A DNA stretch of 64,000 bases, taken from contig CM057831.1 in the NCBI GenBank assembly GCA_030068075.1, positions 12,753,370 to 12,817,369 of the forward strand, written 5' to 3'. This document shows positions 21,621 to 32,360 of this stretch, in pieces. Position 1 is the stretch's first letter. Each line of letters opens with the position of its first letter. The notes under the pieces were generated by a model that was given only the letters and a program-made list of their open reading frames with translations, ran no database searches and was not told the origin of the DNA. Source of the stretch: Paguma larvata (Eukaryota > Chordata > Mammalia > Carnivora > Viverridae). The translations under genes were made by a program, and so were the position numbers.

Positions 21621-21725
21621 AAGCTCCACCTTTTTAAAAGCTGAATAACATTCCATTGTGTGTGCATACCACATTTTGTTTACCTTCTCATCCATCGATG
21701 GGCATTTGGTCATCAAGAGCTTTTG

Positions 21726-21866
21726 CCCTTCTCTGCCAAGGGTCACCAAAGTCAGATGCAGCCCAGCTATCTGGTAACATAAGTGCAACAAGCAGGCCAA
21801 GTGGAAGGTGGTAGTTGTTAAACAGCTTGTATTGGGCCCCAGAATGACCCCTGTCTAGTTATACTA
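21726..21866. other. Unassigned DNA
   Basis: A short stretch between the L1 and a MITE with nothing recognised. Confidence 0.4.
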
Positions 21867-22045
21867 CCTCAGTGGTTCTCAAGCTTTCCCAGGCATCCGT
21901 GTCATGTGGAGAGCTAGTGAAAACACGGATTGCTGGGTCCCACCCCCAGAGTTTCTGATTCAGCAGAGAGTCAGGAAATGTGCATTTTTATCAAGTACCC
22001 AGGTGACATTGATGCTTCTGGTCTGGGAGAGCCATCGTACTATGT
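21867..22045 (-). mobile_element. MER5A-like hAT-Charlie MITE
   Basis: It starts at the terminal repeat 'cagtggttctcaagctt' and reads 'cacccccagagtttctgatt' and 'tcaagtacccaggtgacatt' in MER5A order (reverse complement of the usual consensus). It is an old non-autonomous DNA transposon. The right terminal repeat is degraded. Confidence 0.82.
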
Positions 22046-22639
22046 AATTTTAACTCCTTGCCCAGGCCAAACAAAACTGCTTGCAGGCTGTAGGCCTCTT
22101 CCTAGCAGAGGTCAAAATCCTACCCTGGCCACCTTCTAAATGGTGAAGAAGACCTGTCTTGGGAGGGCTTGACATTTTGGAGATCATACTTTAGGCCCAA
22201 GATAAAGTCTCAGGAACTGCCGTTGGCTCAGCCACTGGAACGTCGTCTGTGTTGGTTACCTGTGTTTCCTTCTGTTGGGCCTCTTGAATAAGATGCATCT
22301 GCTGGAGGACAGAGCTCAGAATGTTCGGAGAATGTACAAAGGCACGGAACCTTTGACCCTTTAGCTTTGGGAGTGTTTCCTGTTTGCACTCTGTGCCTGC
22401 CCGGGGAACTCAGAAAACAAAACATGACCCTTCCCATAGAGGATCGACCCCCTGAGGCCTCTCGCTACCCCCTCCCTGCCTTGCCCCTCTGTCTGCAATA
22501 ATGGCTGTCCTCAGCGGGGCAGAGCACATTTGTCTCTTTTAATATATATTTAAAAGGTATTGATAGCCAAGAGGGCCGGAGGGACCCATACGCAGCCCTG
22601 CCTGGGCAGCTGTGGCATTTCCACATGTAAAGGCTTCTC
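22046..22639. other. Unassigned DNA
   Basis: No gene was seen. AT-rich 'taatatatatttaaaaggta' lies at 22539-22558. Confidence 0.4.
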
Positions 22640-22800
22640 TCTCCTTCACTCCTAGAAGGCCAGAACAGAAAGGGGCCTTAAAGGTCATTCTCCCTAAACC
22701 CTTGAGGCCAGAGAGGGAGGTAAGGGTCACAGGTTCACACAGCCAGGGAGGGGCAGAGTCAGCCCTGGGACCCTGGTCTTTCTTACTGATACATCTTGCC
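22640..22800 (-). repeat. Ancient MIR-like SINE relic
   Basis: 'ccttaaaggtcattctccc', 'cttgaggccagagaggg', 'ggtcacaggttcacacagcc' and 'ggggcagagtcagccctggg' resemble the antisense end of a MIR-type mammalian SINE. The subfamily is not assigned. Confidence 0.5.
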
Positions 22801-23190
22801 AATTCAAGGACATCCCTGTGCTGAAGGTCAAGGTCTGGGGCCCGGAGGTCTCAGTGCCCTTTTCATCCATGAAGGGTTAATTCCCATTGGCTTTTTCTTC
22901 CTTCTCTTTAGTTTTTTCATCTCCATCCTAGCGCCTGCCCCTTACCCTGCCTCTGCTTCCTCTCAGCTGACCCGCCCCTCCCCACAGGCCCTAGCACCCC
23001 ACTTCTTGAGTTCATCCTGCCTGGGTAGGACGTTTCCTCATGGCCTCAGACTGGGTCTCTCCCAGGGAAATAGAATGAAATCGTCTTGCAGGCTCTACCG
23101 TCCTACCTAGAATAAACTGTGTGTATCAGCCTGGCGGCCTGGGTCTGTGGCCCCAGACGAATCCTCAGTATCAATTCCCTGCACCCTGAC
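22801..23190. other. Unassigned DNA
   Basis: No gene or repeat was recognised. Confidence 0.4.
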
Positions 23191-23310
23191 GTCCAGCCAC
23201 CTGCTGCCGGTCTGCTGTCTCTCTCACTGCTGTATCCCTAGGCTATGCACAGGGCCTGAAATGTAATTGGGACTCAGTGCAATGGTAGAGTGAGAAGTGG
23301 ATGCAGAGAT
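23190..23310 (+). repeat. L2 LINE 3'-end fragment (sense)
   Basis: 'cactgctgtatccctaggct' followed by 'cacagggcctgaaatg' and 'gggactcagtgcaatgg' follows the L2 3' terminal order. Diverged. Confidence 0.5.
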
Positions 23311-23479
23311 ATGCTTTGTCCCTTCCCTCAATTTGGATTTGGGTCTCTTCTTGGGAACGCCAAAACTGACCTCCCAGTGACTCACGCATGAGCGAGCGAC
23401 CCCTGTCAGTGGGATCTTAGGCCTTTCGGAGACAGCCTGCACCCCAGGGTCCCTTTCTCCAGGCTCCATCTAACTTTCA

Positions 23480-23650
23480 TTTGTGGAGCACTTACAAATG
23501 CCAGGCACCTGCGAAGTGATTTACACCCATTGTTGGCTCTCTCAGCAGCTCCGGAGGTGGGAGCTGCCATCTTTATTTCACAGGCTGCTTAAACGAAGAT
23601 GCCGAAAGGTTAAGGAACTTTTAAGAGTCTTGCCTTAACCAGTCCTCGGC
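23480..23650 (-). repeat. MIR SINE relic (antisense)
   Basis: 'tggagcacttacaaatgcca', 'tttacacccattgttgg' and 'tttatttcacaggctgctta' follow antisense MIR from 3' end to core. Confidence 0.65.
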
Positions 23651-24359
23651 TCCCTCCCTCCCTTGGCTTTCCGGAGGCTGATCCTGACCGGAGGCTTGAG
23701 ACAGTCCCAAACAGTGATGGTTATTGCTAAGTGTTCAGTAGTTAAATCACAAGAGGTCTGGCTTTTTATCATGCTTCCTTCTAGTCTGGAAGGGGAAACA
23801 GAGGCAAGTCACCCCACGTGGGAGGATCTGGCCCTATCTGGAGACTGGGCTCTCTCGCTCCTCTTCCCAAGCCTACAGCCGGCCTTTGGCAGGCGGGCCT
23901 GGACATGACTGTGCCCCTGCTTGGCAGGGGAGCTAATCCATCACCAGCCAGCCTACAGCCGCCTTCCCTAAACAATTACGCTCCTCCTCCCACTGTCTTC
24001 TCATTGAGGCCAGAGTTCTCATCTTGTCAACCCCAACAGGTGTTAGAAGGGTGAACCCCAGATAACTCGGGGTCCACCCCTGCTCCCTTCTGCCCCTCCC
24101 CTCTACTGCCACCTCTTCTCAGAAGCTTCCCTAGGTCAGGACGGTCACACACAACTCTCCCTGTCTTTGTCCCGGTGGCTCTGGGGTTTGTTTGGCTGTG
24201 GATTGATGCTCGCAGACAAACGATTTTGGTGCTGGCCAAGTGCTGATACTTCCACTTTGCTGAGTTGCACTGTCCTCCTTCTGGGGGCCCCCCACCCTCA
24301 TCTGTATTTGCCGGCACGGGACTCGCGTTCCCATCAGACGAGTCAGGGGAGAGACCTTG
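23651..24359. other. Unassigned DNA
   Basis: No gene or repeat was recognised. Frames up to 96 codons are featureless. Confidence 0.4.
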
Positions 24360-24690
24360 GAAGAGTAATTAATTTGAGCAGATGCATGTCAATGTCCTAG
24401 GAAATAAAAGATGTGGGTACAAACCACCTGTGCTGGCTTTGACCGCAGAGCTCCAGGAATGCAGGTGGGCCCCTCTTTAGGAAAACCCACTAGGTCAAGG
24501 CCGTTTGCACTACCAAAAAAAAAAAAAAGTCACTTTACAGAAGGATTTGCTGCTAGGTTCCTTAAAATTGAAGCTCTTTTAGTTTATGTAAGTGGTTTAC
24601 AGGTCATTAAGTACTTGACAGAGAGGCTTTAGGGACGGGAAAACTTTATGTTCGAGCTGGAGAACCAGTGCCAATTACAGATTCTTCAGA
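24360..24690. promoter_or_regulatory. Possible conserved non-coding block
   Basis: TAATTA at 24366-24371 is followed by ATGCATGTCAAT-type motifs, then an A run (24514-24527) and an AT-rich part with 'cattaagtacttgacag' near 24605. It is repeat-free apart from the A run. Confidence 0.3.
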
Positions 24691-25335
24691 AATGAAGATG
24701 AAGCGTCTCAGAAATTGTATGTCAGCCCTTGGGGAAGGGCCGTCTGGCTCGCCAAAACATGGCCCCACGCATCCTTCTAGAGATGGTTGCCCGGGATTCC
24801 TACAGAAACGTACCTCTTTTTCTTTAATGATGGACCCTGTGCCACGTTCCCGATCGACCCCCCACTCAGTGCTACATCCTCTGAGGCCTCGGCGGGGGGG
24901 AATGCCCCTCCCTGAAAGTCAGAGTTCAGTTCGTGGCCTTATAAGATTTTTTTTTATAGGATGCTGTTTCTCTGTAGACGCCCTTTCTGCTCCCCAAGGC
25001 TCCCTTTCTTACCTTCTCTCACTTCCGACTTCCCTGCTCACCCCCGCACCCTCAGGCCGAGCTCAGCATCTCTCCGCAGAGCTCAGAGAGGACGCGGAAG
25101 GCCTCAGAGGGAGCACCCTCATCTCTCCACCCCGATCTGCAAGCCCGCCCGTGTGAGCACTCACACGTCCCTGCTGAAGCTCCGACCAGAGCCGGCTCCA
25201 GCTCTGCCCCTCTTCCAGGCCGGGCTGCTGAGCGGAGTCGGCGGCACACTGGGCCCAGCTCCCTCACCCCCCAGTCACTCCCCTGCCCGCTTCCATATGG
25301 CCTCTGTCCCCACCCACCCTTCACCCTCTGTAGCT
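24691..25335. other. Unassigned GC-rich DNA
   Basis: No repeat was recognised. Two overlapping frames (24668-25156 and 24961-25569) are Pro/Ser/Leu-rich. The second runs into L2 sequence, which argues against a gene. Confidence 0.4.
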
Positions 25336-26240
25336 CTCACGTGGCCCGGTCCTGTGGACGCTTTGCTCATCTTGGCTTCTCAACAGCGTCCGATACCCTC
25401 TTCTGCTTGGAGACACTTTTTCCAGGCCCTGGACGCTGCGCTCCTCGGGCTCCCCTCCCACCCCCTTGTGCCTACTCCTCCTTTACTCCTATCTAAATAT
25501 TGGCTATCCCAAGTGCTGGCCCCAGGCCTTCTGCTCTGTCCTCGCTTCTGCGCTATCTGTTCTTGCTAGGTGAGCGCACCTGTTACTAGGCGCTAAATAC
25601 CATCGGACTTCCAGATTCCTCTCTTGAGCTCTGGTCTTGCAATTCTCTCCATGTACTTGAATTTTTCATTCAAATGTCCTGCAGGTATCACACACGTATA
25701 TATTTTAAAAAGTCCCGCAATAACCCAAATTCTTGATTTCTTTTCCCAAATCTTTCTCCCTCAATCCTCCCCTCTCTCATTCAATGGCATTCACCCATTT
25801 GCAAGGCCAGAGCCATGCCTGTCATCCCTGACTTCTCCTGGCTCTCACCTCCCATCTCCTATCCCATCAAGGCCAGCCGGGGTACCTCCCGCGTGGGTCT
25901 TGAATTTATACCCATCTCTCCATCTCTCCTACCACCCGTCAGTCCAGGCCACCGTGTTCTTTCCTGACCTGGGACAGTAGCCTCCTCATTGGTTACTCTA
26001 CTTCCACGTTTGCTTCCAGTCCTTCCCTTAGCCCAGCATTTAAGAAACATAGGTTGTTTCATGTTACTCCTCTGCTTAAAACCCTTCGGTGGTTTTAAGG
26101 ATAACAAGCAAAATCCTAACTCCTTGCTGTGCCTTATGAGGCTCTGGGTGATCTGGCCCATCCGTGTGATTATCCAGCCTCAGCTTGCACTCTCGTCTTG
26201 ATTTGGTTGTCCTCCCAACAGCCATTTCCTCTTTCCTCCC
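25336..26240 (+). repeat. L2 LINE, sense, long ORF2 3' segment
   Basis: It reads along L2 ORF2: 'gataccctcttctgcttgga', 'ctaaatattggctatccca', 'ccaggccttctgctctgtcc', 'catgcctgtcatccctgact', 'ttactcctctgcttaaaacc' and 'gaggctctgggtgatctggc'. The order is that of the reverse transcriptase-distal region of this old LINE. Frames are broken and it is not functional. Confidence 0.85.
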
Positions 26241-26735
26241 ATCTTCCATTGTAGCAGAAGTCCGATTGTGTTCAGACAGAGGGGGGTTTTCATGAAAGTG
26301 ATGGTGATATTGTCGGAGGGGAGGAGCCCTTCTCTCCACCTCCGCGCCAGGAGGAGATCCTGGTGAATCTGAGCTGATCGGTAATGCCATGACTCCACTG
26401 CTGGTCATTGGTTTCACAGCAGACGTGTGACTGGTTCTGTGCCTCAGGACTTAAGGAAATGCCTACTGGCAACTCGTAGGAAAGGTGGGCTGCCCTCATG
26501 AGAGATTTGTGCATGGAGTTGTTGCCTCTGTGGCACCCTTGCTGCTTCTCAGATGCTGGGTGAAGATAAGGTTCCAGACACCATGAGGCAAGACGCTGCC
26601 AATGCTGAGGGGGCACAGATGGGGGAGCAGGTCCTCAAAGACGTAATCGAATGGCAGAATCCAACCTATAATCAACAGTCTCCTCTTGAGTGGGATAATA
26701 AATGTCTTTACGGTTCCAGCCACTTTTCAGAAGGC
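26241..26735. other. Unassigned insert between L2 pieces
   Basis: About 500 bp not resembling L2 separates two L2 pieces of the same orientation. It may be an old insertion of an unrecognised family. No gene is visible. Confidence 0.35.
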
Positions 26736-26739
26736 TTTC

Positions 26740-27160
26740 TGTTGCTTACAACCGAACCCGTCTTAACTGGTCCTCTTCCTCCACTCGCTGTGTTTCACGC
26801 TCATCACCCTGCCAGCCCTTGGACCGGCCAAGCTCTTTCCTGCTCCAGGTGGTTTGCACCCGTCTGTTTGGATCCTCTCCACCTGCTTTCCCCATGGCTG
26901 CTGCTTGTCCCTCCTTGGGTCTCATATTGCCTCCACATCAAGATTTTCCTGCCCCTGTTGTTTGCCTCTTCTCCGATGAGTTTCGTTAGTAGCCTCTGGC
27001 ACAATTTGATAGTATTTCTTGTCTTTGCTGTCTTCTCCTCTAGACTGTAAGCTCCATACGGGTGGGGACCATGTGTCTCGCACACCACTTTGGCCCAATC
27101 GCCACATACAAAACATCACAGAGAGAAGGTGCTCACCTCCTCTGTGTTCACTGATCACAT
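26740..27160 (+). repeat. L2 LINE, sense, 3' segment
   Basis: 'ttgtttgcctcttctccgat', 'tagactgtaagctccatacg' and 'ggtggggaccatgtgtct' follow the L2 3' UTR order ('gactgtaagctcc...gggcaggga'). It could be the continuation of the L2 at 25336-26240. Confidence 0.7.
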
Positions 27161-27164
27161 GAAC

Positions 27165-27555
27165 GGAGGAAGAGTCTAATCCATGCTAACTTTCCCACCT
27201 CCGTCCTCTGCCACTCAGCGACATCTCACACTTTATACCCTAGCTATACTGACCTATGATATTATAGTTTCTAGAATGTTCTGTAGCCGCCTGGCACAGC
27301 TCTTCTTTCTTCCCCCAGATACTCCCAACACTTCCGTAGGTCTTGGCTAAGATGCCACCTCTTCCCAGAGCTTCCCTCCCCAGATCATGTTCTTTCAGGC
27401 TGTCATTCTGACCCAGCATAGGTCCCTAATTGTCTGCCCCCTCCCCTGACTCTGAGCTCCTTGAGGGGATACCTTCATTATCCCTTCATTATCACTGTAC
27501 CCCTAACACCCAGCTCATAGTAAGTATTCGAAACTTAGCCGCCGAATTGATTCCT
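27165..27555 (+). repeat. Second L2 LINE 3' end, sense
   Basis: It passes again through 'ggtcttggctaagatgccac', 'ttcccagagcttccctcccc', 'tgactctgagctccttgagg' and 'acacccagctcatagtaag', so it is a separate L2 copy after the previous one ended. Confidence 0.75.
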
Positions 27556-27790
27556 TTGACTAGTATTTCTGAGTGCTCACTGTGTGCCATATGTGTGCAG
27601 GATGCAAAGAAATTGTCTCTATTCTGCCATTCTAGAAAGCCACATCGGCCTGTTAACCAGTAGATATAATACAATGTGGTGAGTATGGGAAAAGGGGGTG
27701 TGGGGACATGGATGAGGGAAAAGCGAATTTTGCCCGGACAGTAGGATGTGGGGAGCCAGGGAGAGCTTCAGACACAAAGTAGGAAAACAG
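27556..27790 (-). repeat. L2 LINE 3' end, antisense
   Basis: 'ttctgagtgctcactgtgtg' and 'agatataatacaatgtggtg' follow the antisense L2 3' terminus. It abuts the sense copy tail to tail at about 27555. Confidence 0.55.
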
Positions 27791-28489
27791 AGTAGGGTTC
27801 CAGCCCACAAAGTTATTTCCAAAGAGGAAAGATGAATATTTGTATTTATGTATCTTCATTTATGTCTGGGTATCCGTATCCATAGAACGTATAGAAGAAG
27901 GAGCCAGGCTAGGGACGTAAGTGGTGGGGGCGGGGGAGAGTCTGAAAAGGGGCTTCAGCAGCTAGACGTGTGTTCTATCTAGTTCTCTCGTCACCTGGTG
28001 CTTCTTTATGGGTAAATACTGGGACAGGGGTCGGAGGGGGAGGGGGTTGCTTCAGGACCCCGGCTTAGTCAGTGGCTCTTCTCACAGAGCTGAGAACACA
28101 TCAACCCCACGCCAGTCCAGCCTCAGGTGACTTTCGTCCTGCAGTCCCTGCTTGCCAGAAGCATCTCCACTCACCTTGGAAGGTTGACCTCTTTCCTCCT
28201 GGGTTCCAATCCAGTTCTGCTCCTTAGCTGCCAGATGACGGGGTGCAAAGCCCTTCCCGCTGTGACAGGGTGACAGTGCCTCCCAAGCGGGGGTCTCGAG
28301 AGAGCTCCATGGGATGCCGAAGCTTACAAAGCACTCTGGGAGCTCTGTGATGGCTAGATCTCTCCTTCCTCATCCCCTTCTTGGCTGGCTCTACCCAACA
28401 GGTGTTGCCCTCTCCGCTGCTCTTGCCTCAGCCCCCAAGTCCCTCAGCCGAACCCCATGGCGGACAGCAAGAGTCTCGGTGTAACATAA
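27791..28489. other. Unassigned DNA with a MIR trace
   Basis: No gene was seen. 28195-28300 has 'gggttccaatccagttctgc' and 'cttagctgccagatgac', suggestive of a sense MIR 5' part. Confidence 0.4.
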
Positions 28490-28995
28490 AGGCAGTTCCT
28501 TCAGCTGCTTCTTTTTAAACAACAAAAATCAAATTGCCTCTCCGTCGTACTTGGCTGCCTCAGCCGAGCGCCTTGCCAACATTTTACATTAAGGGATCTG
28601 CGGGGGTCCTCCAGGTTGTGGGCTGTGTGTGTTTTGCCTCTTCGGTGCGGCTCCCACTATGTCTAATTTCCTGATACAGCGCGGCATGCTAATTTTTTTC
28701 TCCTAAGGTGTGAGAGGAAAAGGGAAATTGCGGCTCTGGATGAGTCCCTCCTCGGCGGCCTCCGTGCGATGCCCCCAAAGTCATGCTCTAGCCCAATTAG
28801 AAACCTGCCTGGCTTTTAGGAGCCGGAGCGCCTGCCGACGAAGATTCCTATTCCTATTCCAGGCCCTAATTACCGCTTGATGGAATGAATAAAGACATTG
28901 TGTTTTCTGCATTTTACTTACAGAGTTGCTGATGCAGAGAATGTCGGATGAGACGTCTCTTTCCTCCAAGAGATTAAAAACCAAGGGCCTCAGCG
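28490..28995. promoter_or_regulatory. Candidate conserved non-coding element (about 500 bp)
   Basis: It is repeat-free and holds 'aacaacaaaaatcaaattgc' near 28519, 'ctaatttcctgat' near 28661, 'ggcatgctaattttttt' near 28683, 'caattagaaacctgcc' at 28794-28809, TAATTA at 28867-28872 and 'ggaatgaataaagaca' near 28881. The mixture of AT-rich homeodomain-type sites with CpGs kept in place, and the lack of any mobile-element wording, point to constraint. A 74-codon antisense frame (28781-29005) has no domain or splice-like boundary. Confidence 0.5.
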
Positions 28996-29164
28996 ACTGA
29001 TCCAAGTGACTGTTTTGGTGACAGACTCCCTCCTGCCCCTGTGTGGCCCTGCAGTTCCCGCTGAGCTGAGGTCAGGGAGAGCGGGTCCCGAGAGGGACCT
29101 GCACTTTCTTCTCTCGTGTATCAGGGTGGAACGACCCCTCGACCGTCTGGTCGGGCTGGATGCA
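28996..29164. other. Unassigned DNA
   Basis: No gene or repeat was recognised. Confidence 0.4.
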
Positions 29165-29395
29165 AAGGAGACGAGGGTTTATGGAGCACTCGCCGTGCGT
29201 CCAGGGATTTCCCGTCCATTCTGTCATTTCCTTCTCACAGCGACGTTTTGCACGAGGGAGCCAGTCCTGTGGTGCAGATGCGGGGCTCCGAGAGTTAGTC
29301 AGGATCCTGCCTGAGGCCACGCGCAGCTAGCGGTGGTGGGGGTGGGGGGTGGCAGGATGGTGGTTTGAATTCAGCCTGAGTTCATTGTCTTTTCT
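29165..29395 (-). repeat. MIR SINE relic (antisense)
   Basis: 'tttatggagcactcgccgtg', 'cattctgtcatttccttctc', 'cctgaggccacgcgcagcta' and 'tggtttgaattcagcctgag' follow the complete antisense MIR order. Confidence 0.7.
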
Positions 29396-29489
29396 CACTG
29401 ACCCCCGGACACTTTCCTGGCCTGCTGGGGCCGGTCCGCCTTAACCCTGAGGGAGCCAACCAGTTTCATTCCTTCAGAGTGGATGGCAG

Positions 29490-30140
29490 AGCGTGGTGGT
29501 TACCTGTGTGACAAACCTCCCCCAAACTTAGTGGCTTAACGCAACCAACATGGGGCACCTCTGACTTCAGCTCGGATCGTGATCTCACGGTCTGTGAGTT
29601 CCAGCCCTGCGTCAGGCTCGCTGCTGTCAGCTCAGAGCCTGCTTTGGGTCCTCTGCTCTCCCCACCCCCCCGCCCCTCCTTTTCTCATACTCTTTCTCTC
29701 AAAAATGAATAAACATTCAAAAACAAACATCATTGTTTTTCACAGCTCAGCGTTAGCGAGGTTCTTTTGCTTTGGACTCACTTGACTAAGGCATGGTCTG
29801 GGATGGCCTTGCTCAGTCCCTGCGGGGGCAAAGACCATAGAGTCTCTCTCTTTCCCAAAAGGCTGTTCCAGGCCTCCGTTTCCATATATATTATAGGTAG
29901 GTGTGGACCTAGACTTTGGTACAGACAGCCTCTTTGCACCTAACTGTCAAGGCGAACCCTATCTTCACTTGTTCAGCGTGGTGGCAGAAGGTTCCTAGGA
30001 GCAGAAGAGGGAGACCCTAATGGACAACCACTTTTCGAGCTTCTGTTATTTTATGTCCGCTAATGTCTGGTTGGCCAAAGGAGGTCACATGTCCATGCTC
30101 GGATTCAAGAGGTGAAGAAGAGACGCCCCTTGCCTGGAAG
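29490..30140. repeat. Unclassified old interspersed repeat, split by a SINE
   Basis: 'tcccccaaacttagtggct' at the left and 'caaaggaggtcacatgtcc' with 'gattcaagaggtgaagaag' at the right belong to a widespread mammalian repeat whose consensus I remember in that order. I cannot assign it confidently to a MaLR LTR or DNA-transposon family. The SINE at 29551-29720 is inserted in its left part. Confidence 0.5.
29551..29720 (+). mobile_element. CAN-SINE, sense, shortened copy
   Basis: The head is reduced to 'ggggcacctctgacttcagc', lacking the usual 'tgggtggctcag...ttaagcgtc' section, so the A box is lost. The rest (B box-like 'gtgagttccagcc', 'agctcagagcctgctttggg', 'aaaaatgaataaacattc') is standard. 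The flanks 'aaccaaca' and 'aacaaaca' are a likely target duplication. Confidence 0.85.
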
Positions 30141-31570
30141 GGCTAGGGAGCCCCATTACCTAGGGCGTGCGTCCAGCCACGGGACGGCTGTGAGCATTTC
30201 GCCATCTCCCAAAAAGGGTGATGTTCTTCGGAAGGCTGTTTCACGATTCCTGGTCCTGGAAACTAGGGGCTTGGAGAGGGGGGCCTTATTGACCCTCTGT
30301 ATTTGGACGGGGTGTCACCAAGGCTGTGCCAGACAGCTGTTTCCTTTCTTTTCTTTTTTTATAACAGGCAGAGAATGAGAAAACAAAACCTCCCTTTGAT
30401 AATTTATCCACATTCTCATCACTGGCCATTATCTTCCATTATTTTTTTATTTCTCTGGACCAGGTGCTTCAGAGGCCTGGGAGTCCACGTTTGGACTTGG
30501 CGACAGGGCCCCTTCCTGCTCTGTGGCTTGTAGCTACAGGGATGACGGAGGGGCCAGCTCCGTGCTCCATGCCTCATCCTTTCTCCGGGGCTCATGGCGG
30601 GCTCTGGTTTCTCCATCTGAGTTTTACGTATTTCCCGCCCCCGCCCCCCGTTCTCTGGGAACTGCAGACCCGAGAGGTTGAGGCTCCTTGAAGGAGGGAG
30701 AGGTTCCGAGGAACCAGTGCAGTGATTGGCTCTCTGTGTATCTTGCCAGCTCCATTTCAGATCCTGTATTCCTGGCCCGCCAGCCTCTCTCCTGTGCTTC
30801 CAAGGCCATAGTGACCTGTTTCGCGAGTAGAAACCGCCCTCATCAGAGATCCGTGGCAACCCGTTCCAAGGCAGCCTGCCTTTTCGGCACTTGTGGGGTG
30901 CGGGCTTCGTTTCAGGATTGCTTCTGAAAGTCTCCTTCCAACAGGGAGAGAACAGGACAGCAGGAAGTATAAGCACCTTGGGCCTTTCCCAGGCACCACC
31001 TTCTAGGGTCCGTGACTCTGGGAGTAGGTCAAGCACAGCGAGGCCTGAGAGGCCCGTGACCCAAAGCTGAAAGGCTTTGGGGCTGCGTAAAACTATTGTC
31101 TGGGTTTTGGTTTTGTACTTTTCTAGCACAGGGCCCAGCACCTAGCACAGGGCCCAGGAGGAAAGCTCTAGAAGGGAACTGGAATTCTCCCTTTGACCCC
31201 TGTGCAGGTGGCTGAAGCCCTCTGGCAGAAGGTTCCGGGGATGGAAATGCAACTGGTGGCTCCAGTTGCCGAGGTGGGAGGGGGAAGAGGGAGAGGTGAG
31301 ACCCTGAGTGTGGGGGACCCGAGGCTACCTCACTGAAGGCCACACTGCTTGCTCTCAGAGGAAGCTGCCTCTCTCACCGGTGGGGGGCACCCAGCCCCTG
31401 CCGGCCCCAGGCTGACTCCTTGTGCACCGGCACCTTCACCCTTTCTGGGTCCGCTCGGAGCCTAGAGAGTTCCAGAAAGGTTTTATGAGGGTGTTTTTTT
31501 TTTTTTTCCTCCCTTTTTCTTAAAAAAAAAAAAAGGTAAAGAGATTTCCTGCAAATGAAATGTCAGATCA
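30141..31570. other. Unassigned DNA
   Basis: No gene was seen. 30355-30455 is an AT-rich, T-run-containing island. The 240-codon antisense frame at 30419-31141 is low-complexity in composition and lacks any domain. Back-to-back T and A runs lie at 31494-31508 and 31521-31533. Confidence 0.45.
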
Positions 31571-32029
31571 GCTTTGCTGGCCCAAATGGCCTGTCTTCCA
31601 GAAGCAGTGCCTCAGGCTAACCCGGGGAAGGAGGGGATCCCACTCTCGGGGCCTCCCCACAGGCCTGCCTGGTTCTTGTCTGTTCCTTCAAGACGGCTGA
31701 GGAGGGGCGTGGGTCTTCCTGTCGCTCCTCCACTCAGGGCTGCGGGGAGATCCCCTTTCGAGAACGTTCTGTATTTTGTATTAGGAGTGAAATCGGGGGC
31801 GGGGTTAATCTGTCCCTTTCTTCGCATTCCCAGAGAGGTCGGGGGCCTGAAATAAAAAAAGCTTGAGGACCCATGAGAACTCGTCCAGCTGCCTCATTTT
31901 GGACCGGAAGGACCGCAGGCCCAGGCAGGGCAAGTGACTCGATTCGAATCACACGGAACATCCGTGGCGTTTTGTTTAAAGATCAGATCCCCGTGTTTAA
32001 GGGGGAGGGAGGCCATAGCGAGGAGGAGA
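31571..32029. other. Unassigned DNA
   Basis: No gene or repeat was recognised. Confidence 0.4.
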
Positions 32030-32360
32030 GGCTTTTTCTCATTTGCTGGCGATTTGCGAGCAGCCTGTTTCTTAATTGATTGTGTGTGTGGTGCTGGTTT
32101 GTTGTTGTTGTTGTTGCCGCTGTTGGAATCACTCCCAGAAGTAAAAGGGCTGAGATGAGCAAAATAAATAAGGAATAAACAGGCCCATGGCGTGGGGGAA
32201 GCGGGAAGTTAACCGCCACTGTGAGTTTGGGGGGAAACTGCCTCCAAGCTGAGTGGGGCAGGACCGAAGCGGGCCCGGATGCGTTCTTCCTCCAGAGTTA
32301 ACGAGACGGAAAAACAGCGGCACAGATGATGAAAACCTAGGGCGGGTTTCCATATTTTGT
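32030..32360. promoter_or_regulatory. Possible conserved non-coding block with a GTT microsatellite
   Basis: 'tttcttaattgattgtgtg' near 32069 is followed by a (GTT)n run at about 32098-32116, then 'gagcaaaataaataaggaat' near 32157. It is otherwise repeat-free. Confidence 0.3.

Larger units (their letters stand above)
20880..21725 (-). mobile_element. L1 LINE 3' end, antisense, with two SINEs
   Basis: It directly abuts the A-rich tail of the sense L1. It reads the reverse complement of an L1 3' UTR ('gtgcagccatcaccaccat', 'ctttttcaacctggcaacc') and then of ORF2's end ('tggcttatttcacttagc', 'gctgaataacattccattg', 'catccatcgatgggcatttg'). Two CAN-SINEs interrupt it. It is broken throughout. Confidence 0.88.

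Noticed and set aside
28781..29005. 74-codon antisense frame in the candidate conserved element
   Set aside because: No domain, and the frame ends do not coincide with splice-like sites; the sequence looks regulatory rather than coding.
30419..31141. 240-codon antisense open frame
   Set aside because: No recognisable domain, signal or membrane segment; it crosses compositionally different DNA and overlaps frames on the plus strand.
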